Of a stretch of DNA of 35,460 bases, positions 16,102-25,555 are shown piece by piece. The notes below the pieces were generated by a model that searched no databases, had not been told where the DNA came from, and was given only the letters and a program-made list of their open reading frames with translations. The DNA comes from Zoogloea sp. Lineage in GTDB: Bacteria > Pseudomonadota > Gammaproteobacteria > Burkholderiales > Rhodocyclaceae. The DNA is taken from contig WBTZ01000045.1 of NCBI GenBank assembly GCA_009026175.1, forward strand, positions 1 through 35,460. The letters run 5' to 3'. A program made the translations under genes and the position numbers. Within the stretch, counting starts at the first letter, position 1, and the number at the start of each line of letters is the position of its first letter.

Positions 16102-17658
16102 ATGTTTCCGAGAGTTATCGCGCTGCTCCTGTGCCTGTCCGTTTCTGCCCCCCTGTTTGCAGAAGGCGAAGCCCCTCTCCGGCTTGATCCCGCCTATTCG
16201 CTGTCGGACCCAGGCGGCCTGCATCCCCCCCCGACGCTGGAGATCCGCGAACAGCACGTGCGCGTCCCCACGGTGGATCTCACCGTCGAGGCCAACGACC
16301 TGTGGGAGAGGATCCGCCGCGGCTTCTCGATGCCGGATCTGAACACCGAGCTGGTGACCGACCGGCAGATCTACTACATCAACCGCCCGGGCGCCTTGCG
16401 CCAGATCTTCACCCGCGGCCAGCGCTACCTGTATTACATCGTCGAGGAACTCGAACGTCGCGGCATGCCGACCGAGCTGGCCCTGCTGCCCATGGTGGAA
16501 AGCGCCTTCAACCCGATGGCCCTGTCTTCGGCGCAGGCCTCCGGGCTGTGGCAGTTCATCCCCTCCACCGGCAAGACCTACAAGCTCGAGCAGAACTGGT
16601 GGGTGGATGAACGGCGGGATGTGATCGCGTCCACCAGCGCGGCCCTGGACTACCTGCAGACCATCTACGAGATGCATGGCGACTGGCATCTGGCCCTCGC
16701 CTCCTACAACTGGGGCGAAGGTGCGGTCGGCCGGGCCGTGGCCAAGAACCGGGCAGCCGGTCTGCCGACCGAGTACCAGTTCCTCAACATGCCCGGGGAA
16801 ACCCGCTACTACGTACCCAAGCTGCAGGCCTTGAAGAACATCGTGGCGCAGCCGGAACTGTTCGGCATCACCCTGCCCGCCATTCCCAACCGCCCCTATT
16901 TTGCAACCGTCGAGAGCCGGGTCGCCCTCGATCTGGCCACCGCAGCCCGTCTGGCGGAAACCCCGGTGGACGAGATCCTGGCCCTCAACCCCGGCTACAA
17001 GCGGCCGGTGCTGCCGACCAACGGCAGCCAGTCCCTCGTGATCCCGGCCAGCCAGGTGGAGACCTTCCTGCTCAACCTGTCGCGCCATGACCCGTCCAGC
17101 GGCAGCTGGAGCACCTACGAGCTGCAGGACGGCGAAGGCCTTGAGGGGGTGGCCGACCGCCTGGGCATCTCCGCATCGCGGCTACGCCAGGTCAATGGCC
17201 TGTCGCCACGGGCTCGGATCGGCAGCGGCTACACCCTGATCGTCCCGTCCGAGAAGGACGGCGAGCGGATTACCCTGGCCAATCTCCTGCCGACCAAGCC
17301 CCAGGCCGGTGCCGTTGAACCCCCGCCGGTCCGGACCCTGATCCAGCACACCGTGGTCCGTGGCAAGAATGGCAAGTCCGTGGTGGTGGAACGCAAAGTG
17401 ACGGTGAGCGACACCTCCCCTTCCAGGGGCAAGGGCGGGCACGACGCCGACGAGCGGCGTGGCACTTCCGACAAGAAGGGCAAGGGTCATGCTGCCCAGG
17501 CCCGTGAAGCCAGGGAAGACAAGGCTGCGCCCAAGAGCGGCAGCAAAGCCGCAGCGGAAAAGGAAAAGCCGGCCAAGGAGAAGAGCTCCGGCAAGGCCTC
17601 CGCCAGATCGCCGGAACCGACCAAGGCCTCCCACGGCGAATCCCACAAGAAACACTGA
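16102..17658 (+). CDS. mltD: Membrane-bound lytic murein transglycosylase D
   Basis: Cuts peptidoglycan glycan strands, releasing 1,6-anhydro-muropeptides. It is exported by an N-terminal signal peptide (residues 1-20, ending PLFAEG). The cleavage region has no lipobox cysteine, so outer-membrane anchoring as in E. coli is doubtful. The SLT domain carries catalytic Glu133 (MVESAFNPMALS) and SGLWQFIPSTG, then ASYNWGEG. One clear LysM-like repeat lies at about 345-390. The last 110 residues are a Lys/Ala/Glu/Ser-rich, disordered tail, making the protein 518 residues, longer than the 452 of E. coli. A strong hairpin follows the stop. Confidence 0.92.
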   Translation: MFPRVIALLLCLSVSAPLFAEGEAPLRLDPAYSLSDPGGLHPPPTLEIREQHVRVPTVDLTVEANDLWERIRRGFSMPDLNTELVTDRQIYYINRPGALRQIFTRGQRYLYYIVEELERRGMPTELALLPMVESAFNPMALSSAQASGLWQFIPSTGKTYKLEQNWWVDERRDVIASTSAALDYLQTIYEMHGDWHLALASYNWGEGAVGRAVAKNRAAGLPTEYQFLNMPGETRYYVPKLQALKNIVAQPELFGITLPAIPNRPYFATVESRVALDLATAARLAETPVDEILALNPGYKRPVLPTNGSQSLVIPASQVETFLLNLSRHDPSSGSWSTYELQDGEGLEGVADRLGISASRLRQVNGLSPRARIGSGYTLIVPSEKDGERITLANLLPTKPQAGAVEPPPVRTLIQHTVVRGKNGKSVVVERKVTVSDTSPSRGKGGHDADERRGTSDKKGKGHAAQAREAREDKAAPKSGSKAAAEKEKPAKEKSSGKASARSPEPTKASHGESHKKH

Positions 17659-17676
17659 GCGCACCGCACTGCACAA

Positions 17677-17713
17677 GCATGACGGCCGGCGGGAATCCCG
17701 CCGGCCGTCATGC
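17677..17713. terminator. Long perfect hairpin between convergent mltD and paaE
   Basis: An 18-bp perfect inverted repeat with a one-base centre begins GCATGACGGCCGGCGGGA. It is followed on the plus strand only by CTTTCGG, so it is a weak intrinsic terminator by U-tract but a very stable structure. It probably ends mltD transcription and protects the 3' end of the paa transcript. Confidence 0.7.
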
Positions 17714-17750
17714 TTTCGGGGGCGGCCATACCGCCCTCCCCCCACTGCCG

Positions 17751-18848
17751 TCAGCGCTCGTCGAAGCTCACCAGCAGACGCTTGGTGGTCGCCCGCGCCT
17801 GGCAGCTGAGCACAAAGCCCTGCTCCACTTCCGGCGCCTCGAGGGTGTAGTTCTTGTCCATCACCACGCTGCCGTCCAGCACCTTGGCGCGGCAGGTGCA
17901 GCACACCCCGGCCTTGCACGAGAACGGCAGGTCGAGGCCGGCGTTGAGGGCCGCATCCAGCACGTGCTCGTCCGGGCCGATGGCGATCTCGTGCTCCTTG
18001 CCGTCGAGTACCACGGTCAGCGCGATGTCCTTGGCCGCCTGGGCCGAGGCCGCCGCGGCAGTCGCAGCGCCCACCGGCTTGGCGCCCTCCGGCAGGCCGA
18101 CGGTGAAGCGCTCGGTGCGCACCCGGTCAGCCGGCACGCCGGCCTCGACCAGGGCGGTTTCGGTGGCGGTGATCATCTCGTCCGGGCCGCAGATGAACAC
18201 CTCGTCCATGCTGCCCACCGGCAGCAGGGCCTTGATGATCTCGCGCACCTTGTCGCCGTCGATGCGGCCCTGCAGCAGGTCCACCTCCTGCGCCTGGCGG
18301 GATAGCACGTGGATCAGGGTCAGGCGATCGCGGTAACGGTCCTTGAGATCCTGCAGAGCCTCGTTGAACATCACCGTGGACATGCGGCGATTGCCATAGA
18401 CCAGGGTGAACTTCGACTCGGGCTGCTCCTCGAGGGTGGACGCGGCGATCGACAGGATCGGGGTAATGCCCGAACCCGCGGCAAAGCCGACCCGGTGGAT
18501 CGCCCGCTTCTTCCTGACGGTAAAGCGGCCATCCGGCGGCATCACCTGGATGGTGTCGCCGACCTTGACCGAGGACGCCGCCCAGTTGGAGAACAGGCCG
18601 CCCTCCACCGGGCGGATGCCCACTTCCAGCTCACCGGCCTTGGCCAGACGGCTGCGCGGGCTGCTGATGGAATAGCTGCGGCGCACGTCCTGGCCGTTGA
18701 TGGTGGCCCGCAGGGTCAGGAACTGGCCCGGCTCGAAGGCGAAGCGCTCCCGCTCGGCCTCGGGAATGGCGAGGGTGATGGCCACCGCGCCAGCCGCCTC
18801 GGGGCTGACCCGCTTGACGGCAAGTTCTTGAAAACGGAGTGCTGTCAT
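17751..18848 (-). CDS. paaE: Phenylacetyl-CoA 1,2-epoxidase, reductase subunit PaaE
   Basis: Passes electrons from NADPH through FAD and a [2Fe-2S] cluster to the PaaAC oxygenase. The 365-residue protein has an N-terminal flavin domain with RRSYSISSP (56-64), a nucleotide domain with GFAAGSGITPILSI and VFICGPDEM, and a C-terminal plant-type ferredoxin with ligands Cys311, Cys316, Cys319 and Cys349 (CKAGVCCTC). It is the last gene of the operon, 16 bases after paaD. A linker rich in Ala (about 258-275) joins the reductase and ferredoxin parts. Confidence 0.96.
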   Translation of the reverse strand: MTALRFQELAVKRVSPEAAGAVAITLAIPEAERERFAFEPGQFLTLRATINGQDVRRSYSISSPRSRLAKAGELEVGIRPVEGGLFSNWAASSVKVGDTIQVMPPDGRFTVRKKRAIHRVGFAAGSGITPILSIAASTLEEQPESKFTLVYGNRRMSTVMFNEALQDLKDRYRDRLTLIHVLSRQAQEVDLLQGRIDGDKVREIIKALLPVGSMDEVFICGPDEMITATETALVEAGVPADRVRTERFTVGLPEGAKPVGAATAAAASAQAAKDIALTVVLDGKEHEIAIGPDEHVLDAALNAGLDLPFSCKAGVCCTCRAKVLDGSVVMDKNYTLEAPEVEQGFVLSCQARATTKRLLVSFDER

Positions 18849-18864
18849 AGTTATGTGCTCCGAC

Positions 18865-19365
18865 CTAATAAGGCTTGAAGTAATCGAAAGGCTCCTGGCA
18901 GTCCAGGCACTTGTAGAGCGCCTTGCAGGCCGTGGAACCGAATTGGGAGGAGACGACGGTATGGGTCGAGCCGCAGCGCGGGCAGGCCACCTCGTCCGGC
19001 GCCGGCCGATGCCGCATGAACTTCACGACGCTCACGTCAGGCCGGGTGGTGTGAGGGGGAGCGATGCCGTAGACGCGCAGCTTTTCCTTGGCCTCGTCGC
19101 TCATCCAGTCGGTGGTCCAGGCCGGGGCCAGGCGGGTCACGACCCGCGCCGGGATGCCGGCCTGGAGCAGGCTGGCCTTCACGTCGTCCTCGATCTGCCC
19201 CATCGCCGGGCAACCGGTGTAAGTGGGGGTGATGATCACCTCCACCCCGTCCGGCGTCTCCGTCACATCCCGGAGGATGCCCAGCTCGCGCAAGGTCACC
19301 ACCGGGATCTCCGGGTCGGTCAGGTGTTCGAGGGTCGCCCAGACCCGTTCCACGACAGTGCTCAT
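18865..19365 (-). CDS. paaD: Phenylacetate degradation protein PaaD (iron-sulfur assembly-type)
   Basis: The start is ATG 19365, giving 166 residues. The open frame runs further upstream but only as antisense-like sequence through paaC. The N-terminal MIP18/DUF59 domain has LTDPEIPVVTLRELGIL and TPTYTGCPAMG. The C-terminal zinc-ribbon-like part has CPRCG and CLDCQ. PaaD is thought to mature metal centres of the epoxidase complex, probably the PaaE cluster, and is needed for activity in vivo. It lies 10 bases after paaC and 16 before paaE. Confidence 0.94.
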   Translation of the reverse strand: MSTVVERVWATLEHLTDPEIPVVTLRELGILRDVTETPDGVEVIITPTYTGCPAMGQIEDDVKASLLQAGIPARVVTRLAPAWTTDWMSDEAKEKLRVYGIAPPHTTRPDVSVVKFMRHRPAPDEVACPRCGSTHTVVSSQFGSTACKALYKCLDCQEPFDYFKPY

Positions 19366-19375
19366 GGCGCTCGCC

Positions 19376-20158
19376 TTACCAGGTGGCGCCCGGGTGGGCG
19401 CGGGCCAGGCCCTGCATCTCGCCGAGCAGGTAGCCGAGGTGCTCGGAATGCCGGCCGTGCTTGCCTTCGGGCACATAGCCACGGACCTGCGGACGCACCA
19501 GGGTAGCCTCGGCCAGGGTCTCATTGACGATGGCGTCCCAGGCGGCGCGCAGGCTGCGCACATCCACACCGGCACCGGCGGCCACGGCGGCGTCCTCGGC
19601 TGCGCTGGAGGTCCAGAACTCTTCGGTGTAGCCGAACAGGTGGTCCACCGCGGCCTGGGCGCGCTTGTGGGATTCCTCGGTGCCGTCACCAAAGCGCACC
19701 ACCCAGTCGGCGGCGTGGTGCAGGTGGTAACGGGCCTCCTTGAGCGACTTGGCGGCGATGGCGGCCAGGTCGGCATCGGGAGACTTTTCAAGGGCATCCC
19801 ACACCAGCACCATCAGCGCGCCGTACAGGAAGTTGCGCACGATGGTGGTGGCGTAATCCCGGTCGGACACGGCGTAGCCGACCAGCGGGCCGTTGTGCGG
19901 CAACTCCAGCAGGGTGTAGTTGCGGAACTGGGTCTCGTCACGGAAGTAGGCCAGCTTGTCCTCGGTGGCGTCACCGCCCAGGCGGGTGGCGGCCAGCTGG
20001 TAGAGCAGGCGGGCCTGGCCGATGTGGTCGAGGCTGACGTTGGCCAGCGCGATGTCCTCTTCGAGGATGGGGCCGTGGCCGCACCATTCGGCGTTGCGCT
20101 GGCCGAGCACGACCGCGTTGTCCGCCAGGTGCAGGAGGTAATCGACAGGCGCGTTCAT
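19376..20158 (-). CDS. paaC: Phenylacetyl-CoA epoxidase structural subunit PaaC
   Basis: A 260-residue ferritin-like protein that forms the stable heterodimer with catalytic PaaA. The N-terminal LHLADNAVVLGQRNAEWCG and ARYHLHHAADWVVRFGDGTEES are typical of PaaC, and the helices keep only part of the di-iron ligand set, as expected for a non-catalytic partner. Its ATG overlaps the paaB stop (TAATG at 20156-20160), implying coupled synthesis of the subunits. Confidence 0.95.
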   Translation of the reverse strand: MNAPVDYLLHLADNAVVLGQRNAEWCGHGPILEEDIALANVSLDHIGQARLLYQLAATRLGGDATEDKLAYFRDETQFRNYTLLELPHNGPLVGYAVSDRDYATTIVRNFLYGALMVLVWDALEKSPDADLAAIAAKSLKEARYHLHHAADWVVRFGDGTEESHKRAQAAVDHLFGYTEEFWTSSAAEDAAVAAGAGVDVRSLRAAWDAIVNETLAEATLVRPQVRGYVPEGKHGRHSEHLGYLLGEMQGLARAHPGATW

Positions 20159-20450
20159 TACATGTGCCCCACTTCTTCCGGGATTTCGTAGAAGGTCGGA
20201 TGACGATAGATCTTGTCGGCGGCCGGATCGAACAGCTCGCCCTTGTCATCCGGGTTGCTGGCCGTGATGGCAGCGGACGGCACCACCCAGATGCTCACGC
20301 CTTCCTGGCGGCGGGTGTAGACGTCGCGGGCCATGTGCAGGGCCTGGGCCGCGTCGGCGGCGTGCAGGCTGCCGCAGTGCTTGTGCTCGAGGCCTTGCTT
20401 GCTGCGGACGAAGACTTCCCAGAGGGGCCATTCCTTGAGGGCGGGGGTGT

Positions 20451-20454
<4 letters not shown>
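20158..20454 (-). CDS. paaB: Phenylacetyl-CoA epoxidase subunit PaaB
   Basis: The 98-residue protein starts at ATG 20454 ([30 protein letters not shown] is split here as [15 protein letters not shown] then [15 protein letters not shown]). It bridges PaaAC dimers in the epoxidase complex. The segment [13 protein letters not shown] and the end [14 protein letters not shown] are hallmarks of the family. It overlaps the paaA stop by ATGA (20451-20454) and the paaC start by one base. Confidence 0.95.
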
Positions 20455-21458
<1,004 letters not shown>

Positions 21459-21530
21459 CTGCTCTCTCCTTCCTTTATCCGGCCCGCCGGAAGGCGGAGC
21501 CGGGGCTCGGTTATAGGGGTCGTGCCGGCC

Positions 21531-22322
21531 TCAGGCCAGCCAGGCCGGGGGACGCTTCTCCAGGAAGGCGGCGATGCCGTCCTTCGCTTCGTCGGTGGCC
21601 CGCTGGCGGGCAATCCGGGTTGCCGTCTCTTCTGCCACCGCGGCATCGATGGGACGCCCGGCCACTGCTGCGATAAGTTGCTTGGCCGCCTGCTGGGCCT
21701 TCGGCCCCCCCGCCAGCAAGGGTTCGACGATGCTGGCGACGCCGGCATCGAGCTGGTCGAGGGGCAGCACCTCATTGACCAGGCCGATCGCCCGGGCCTG
21801 CTCCGCATCGATCCGCTCGGCGCTCTGGAAGTAGCGCAGGGCGTGACGCGGCCCGATGGCGCGCAGCACGTAGGGGCTGATCACCGCCGGGATGATTCCG
21901 AACTTGACTTCCGAGGTGGAGAACACCGCGTTGTCGGCCGCCACCGCCATGTCGCAGGCCGCCGCCAGGCCGGTCCCGCCGCCCAGCGCAGCGCCCTGGA
22001 TGCGGGCGATGGTGGGCTTGGACATGCCGGACAGGGCCTGCAGCATGCCTGCGAAGATGCGCGCATCGGCCAGGTTCTCGGCCTCTCCATAGCTGGAGGC
22101 GCGCTGCATCCAGTTGAGGTCGGCGCCGGCGGAGAAATGCTTGCCGCGACCGGCCAGCACCACCACCCGCACGGAGTCGTCGACGTCCAGCTCGGCGCAG
22201 GCTGCGGCCAGGTCGCGGATCAGTTCTTCGTTGAAGGCGTTGAGGACCTCCGGACGGTTCATCCAGAGGGTGGCCACAGCGCCCTTGCGTTCGATCTCGA
22301 GGGTTGCGTAAGTCGTGCTCAT
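21531..22322 (-). CDS. Crotonase-family enoyl-CoA hydratase/isomerase, methylglutaconyl-CoA hydratase-like
   Basis: The start is ATG 22322, giving 263 residues. The crotonase fold is clear: FSAGADLNWMQRASSYGEAENLADA, GAALGGGTGLAAACDMAVA and STSEVKFGIIPAV. The first catalytic glutamate of classical enoyl-CoA hydratase (GGGCE) is Gly here (GGGTG), while the second (SEVKFG) is kept. This combination and the NWM segment recall LiuC-type hydratases. In this operon it may instead serve as the separate hydratase needed because PaaN lacks one. It lies 8 bases after the upstream paaF-like gene. Confidence 0.85.
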   Translation of the reverse strand: MSTTYATLEIERKGAVATLWMNRPEVLNAFNEELIRDLAAACAELDVDDSVRVVVLAGRGKHFSAGADLNWMQRASSYGEAENLADARIFAGMLQALSGMSKPTIARIQGAALGGGTGLAAACDMAVAADNAVFSTSEVKFGIIPAVISPYVLRAIGPRHALRYFQSAERIDAEQARAIGLVNEVLPLDQLDAGVASIVEPLLAGGPKAQQAAKQLIAAVAGRPIDAAVAEETATRIARQRATDEAKDGIAAFLEKRPPAWLA

Positions 22323-22330
22323 GGCCGCTC

Positions 22331-23104
22331 TCAACGGTTCTTGAAGGCCGGCTTGCGCTTCTCGACGAAGGCAGCCATCCCTTCCTTCTGGTCTTCGAGG
22401 GCGAAGGCCGAATGGAAGACCCGACGCTCGAACAGCAGGCCTTCGTTGAGGCTGCTCTCGTAGGCACGGTTCACCGATTCCTTGATCATCATGACCACCG
22501 GCAGCGAGTAGCCTGCGATGATGCGCGCCGCCTCGAGGGTCTCCTCGAGCAGGCGCTCGGCCGGGATCACGCGGGCCACCAGGCCGGCCTTTTCGGCCTC
22601 GGTGGCGTCCATCATGCGGGCGGTCAGGCACAGGTCCATGGCCTTGGCCTTGCCCACCGCACGCGGCAGGCGCTGGGTGCCACCGGCGCCGGGCATGGTG
22701 CCCAGGCGGATCTCCGGCTGACCGAAGCGGGCCGTGTCGGAAGCGAAGATCATGTCGCACATCATCGCCATCTCGCAGCCACCGCCGAGGGCGAAGCCGG
22801 ACACTGCGGCGATCACCGGCTTGCGGGCGGTCTTGATCCGCTCCCAGTTGCGGGTGATGAAGTCCGTCTTGTAGGCATGCATGTAGTCGAAGTCCTTCAT
22901 GAAGCCGATGTCGGCTCCCGCGGCGAAGGCCTTCTCGCTGCCCGTCAGGACGATGCAGCCGATGTTCTCGTCCGCCTCGAAGGCGTCGATGGCAGCACCG
23001 ATGCCGTCGACGACCTCGTTGTTGAGGGCGTTGAGCGCCTCGGGACGATTGATGCGGATCAGGCCGACCTTGTCGTGGACTTCGCTGATAACCAGTTGGC
23101 TCAT
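22331..23104 (-). CDS. paaF: 2,3-dehydroadipyl-CoA hydratase-type enoyl-CoA hydratase
   Basis: A 257-residue crotonase with both catalytic glutamates in place (GGGCEMAMMCD and GQPEIRLGTMPGAGGTQRL) and the oxyanion-hole segment AAGADIGFMKD. It resembles PaaF, which hydrates 2,3-dehydroadipyl-CoA in the lower pathway. General short-chain enoyl-CoA hydratases look very similar, and a role as the oxepin-CoA hydrolase cannot be excluded, so the symbol is provisional. It sits 8 bases before the second crotonase gene and 50 bases after the binding-protein gene. Confidence 0.82.
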   Translation of the reverse strand: MSQLVISEVHDKVGLIRINRPEALNALNNEVVDGIGAAIDAFEADENIGCIVLTGSEKAFAAGADIGFMKDFDYMHAYKTDFITRNWERIKTARKPVIAAVSGFALGGGCEMAMMCDMIFASDTARFGQPEIRLGTMPGAGGTQRLPRAVGKAKAMDLCLTARMMDATEAEKAGLVARVIPAERLLEETLEAARIIAGYSLPVVMMIKESVNRAYESSLNEGLLFERRVFHSAFALEDQKEGMAAFVEKRKPAFKNR

Positions 23105-23154
23105 GCTGTTCTCCGGGCGCCCGCCAGGGGGCGGACGCCTTTGTCGTTGGATGC

Positions 23155-24300
23155 TTACTGGGAGATCGTCCAGTCGCCGCCCTTCACTTCCAGCATGCGG
23201 AAGGAGGACAGGTCGAGGCCCATGTGGTCGGTGGCGGACATGTTCACCTTGCCGCTGGAGCCGATGTAGCCCTTGGTGGCTTCGATGGCGTCGCGGACCT
23301 TGGCCTTGTCGGTGCTGCCGGCACGCTTCATCGCATCCACGGCGAGCATCAGGCCGTCGTAGGCATAGCCGCCGAAGGTGGACACGTCCTGCTTGTAGCG
23401 ATCCTTGTAGGCCTTGTCGTAGGCGGTCACGACAGGCTTCTGCGGGTCACCGGCGGGCAGCTTCTCGGGGATCAGCTGGGCCGGCGACGGCAGGCGCACG
23501 CCTTCGGCAGCCGGGCCGGCGAGCTTCAGGAACTCATCCGAGGCCACGCCATGGGACTGGTACAGGGGCAGCGTGATACCGAGCTGCTTGTAGTTCTTGG
23601 TGACGATGGCCGGGCCCTGGCCCAGGCCGAACACGAAGACCGCCTGGACGCCCGGGGTGGTCTTGATCTTGGTGAGCTGCGGGCTCATGTCGGTGTCCTT
23701 GGGGCCGTAGGTCTCGTTGGCCACCAGGGTGATGCCGTACTTGCCGGCCACTGCCTCGGTTTCCTTCTTGCCGGACTGGCCGAAGCCGCTGGTCTCGGAG
23801 AGCAGGGCCACCTTGGTCAGGCCGCGCTTCTTCATGTCTTCGAAGACCTTCTCGGCAGCCATGCGGTCGGTGTGGGGCGTCTTGAAGACCCACTTCTTCA
23901 CCGGCTCGACGATCACCACGGCGCCGGCCAGGGAGATGAAGGGCGTGCCAGACTTCTCGGCCAGGGGCACCATGGACATGGTGGCGCCGGTAGTGGTGCC
24001 GCCGATCAGGATGTCCACCTTGTCATCGTCGAGGAGACGTTTGGCGAAGCCGTTGGCCTTGTTGGCATCGCTGCCGTCGTCGTAGTGCACCAGCTGCAGC
24101 TGGCGGCCGAGCACCCCACCCTTCTTGTTGAGTTCCTCGACGTAGAGCTGCAGGGTCTTCAGCTCGGGGTCGCCAAGAAAGGCGGCCGGGCCGGTGACGG
24201 ACAGCACCGAACCGATCTTGATCGGTTCATTGGCCACCGCGGCCAGGCTGCCGAGGGCCAGCATGGCGCCGACTGCGAATTTCTTCATGAGGCTTTTCAT
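23155..24300 (-). CDS. Periplasmic branched-chain amino acid-type substrate-binding protein
   Basis: A 381-residue protein with a signal peptide (MKSLMKKFAVGAMLALGSLAAVA) and the type I periplasmic binding fold of the Leu/Ile/Val family: IKIGSVLSVTGPAAFLGDPE at the start, GGTTTGATMSMVPLAE and FGGYAYDGLMLAVDAMKRAG. This family often binds aromatic acids in aromatic-degrading bacteria. No ABC permease or ATPase genes are in the window. Placement inside the paa operon, 27 bases after paaJ, suggests uptake of phenylacetate or a related aromatic acid. That is an inference from context. Confidence 0.88.
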   Translation of the reverse strand: MKSLMKKFAVGAMLALGSLAAVANEPIKIGSVLSVTGPAAFLGDPELKTLQLYVEELNKKGGVLGRQLQLVHYDDGSDANKANGFAKRLLDDDKVDILIGGTTTGATMSMVPLAEKSGTPFISLAGAVVIVEPVKKWVFKTPHTDRMAAEKVFEDMKKRGLTKVALLSETSGFGQSGKKETEAVAGKYGITLVANETYGPKDTDMSPQLTKIKTTPGVQAVFVFGLGQGPAIVTKNYKQLGITLPLYQSHGVASDEFLKLAGPAAEGVRLPSPAQLIPEKLPAGDPQKPVVTAYDKAYKDRYKQDVSTFGGYAYDGLMLAVDAMKRAGSTDKAKVRDAIEATKGYIGSSGKVNMSATDHMGLDLSSFRMLEVKGGDWTISQ

Positions 24301-24327
24301 GGATCGTCTCCTTTTTATGGTTGTGCT

Positions 24328-25533
24328 TCAAACTCGTTCGATGATCATGGCGATGCCCTGCCCCACCCCGATGCACATGGTGCACAGGGCGTAGCGGCCG
24401 CCACGGCGGTGCAGTTCGTAGGCTGCCGCGGTGACCAGGCGGGCACCGCTCATGCCCAGCGGGTGTCCCATGGCGATGGCGCCACCATTGGGATTCACGT
24501 GGGCCCCGTCGTCGGGCAGGCCCAGGTCGCGCAGCACCGCCAGTGCCTGGGCGGCGAAGGCTTCATTGAGTTCGATCACATCCATCTGGTCCAGGCGCAG
24601 GCCAGCCTTGGCCAGCACCTTGCGCACGGCCGGCGCCGGGCCGAAGCCCATGATGCGCGGCGGTACACCGGCGGTAGCCATGGCCACCACCCGGGCCTTG
24701 GGGGTCAGGCCGTACTTGCCGGCGGCGGCCCCGGAGGCCAGCAGCAGCGCACAGGCACCATCATTGACACCGGACGCATTGCCGGCGGTGACGCTCAGCT
24801 CGGGGCCATTGACGCCTTTCAGCTTGGCCAGCATCTCCAGGGTGGTTTCCGGACGGGGATGCTCGTCGGTGGTGAAGAGGATGGGATCGCCCTTCTTGCG
24901 CGGGATCTCCACCGGCACCAGTTCGTCGGCGAAGCGGCCGGCTTCGTTGGCGGCAGCCCAGCGCTGCTGCGAGCGCAGGGCGAAGGCGTCCTGGTCGGCG
25001 CGGGAGATGCCGAAGTCGGCAGCCACGTTGTCCGCGGTCTGCGGCATGGAATGGACTTCGTAGAGCTTCTTCATCAGCGGGTTGACGAAGCGCCAGCCGA
25101 TGGTGGTGTCGTAGATGGCAGCCTGGCGGGAGAAGGCGGACTCCGCCTTGCCCATGACGAAGGGCGCACGGGACATGCTCTCCACGCCACCGGCGATCAT
25201 CAGCTCGGTCTCGCCGGACTTGATGGAACGGGCGGCCAGGCCGACTGCGTCCATGCCGGAGCCGCACAGGCGATTGACGGTGGTGCCCGGCACGTCGATC
25301 GGCAGGCCCGCCAGCAGGCCCGACATGCGCGCGACGTTGCGGTTGTCCTCACCGGCCTGGTTGGCGCAGCCGTAGATGATGTCCTCGACGGCCGCCCAGT
25401 CCACCTGGGGGTTGCGGCTCATCAGCGCCTTGAGGGGCACCGCGCCGAGGTCGTCGGCCCGCACCGCGGCCAGGGTGCCGCCGTAACGGCCGATGGGGGT
25501 ACGGATGGCGTCACAGATAAAGGCTTCGGTCAT
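24328..25533 (-). CDS. paaJ: 3-oxoadipyl-CoA/3-oxo-5,6-dehydrosuberyl-CoA thiolase
   Basis: Performs the two thiolytic steps of the pathway, releasing acetyl-CoA and finally succinyl-CoA. The 401-residue protein has acyl-accepting Cys90 (NRLCGSGMDAV), His357 (GHPLGMSGARL) and proton-donating Cys387 (CTMCIGVGQG). N-terminal RTPIGRYGG and NEAFAAQALAV are standard. It closely resembles PcaF, so a shared role with protocatechuate breakdown is possible, but the operon position favours paaJ. It lies 22 bases after paaK. Confidence 0.95.
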   Translation of the reverse strand: MTEAFICDAIRTPIGRYGGTLAAVRADDLGAVPLKALMSRNPQVDWAAVEDIIYGCANQAGEDNRNVARMSGLLAGLPIDVPGTTVNRLCGSGMDAVGLAARSIKSGETELMIAGGVESMSRAPFVMGKAESAFSRQAAIYDTTIGWRFVNPLMKKLYEVHSMPQTADNVAADFGISRADQDAFALRSQQRWAAANEAGRFADELVPVEIPRKKGDPILFTTDEHPRPETTLEMLAKLKGVNGPELSVTAGNASGVNDGACALLLASGAAAGKYGLTPKARVVAMATAGVPPRIMGFGPAPAVRKVLAKAGLRLDQMDVIELNEAFAAQALAVLRDLGLPDDGAHVNPNGGAIAMGHPLGMSGARLVTAAAYELHRRGGRYALCTMCIGVGQGIAMIIERV

Positions 25534-25555
25534 GATGTTCTTTCCTTTGCCACGC

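Noticed and set aside
18865-19797. 310-codon version of paaD
   Set aside because: The extra N-terminal half runs antisense-like through the paaC reading frame. The family start at ATG 19365 fits length and spacing.
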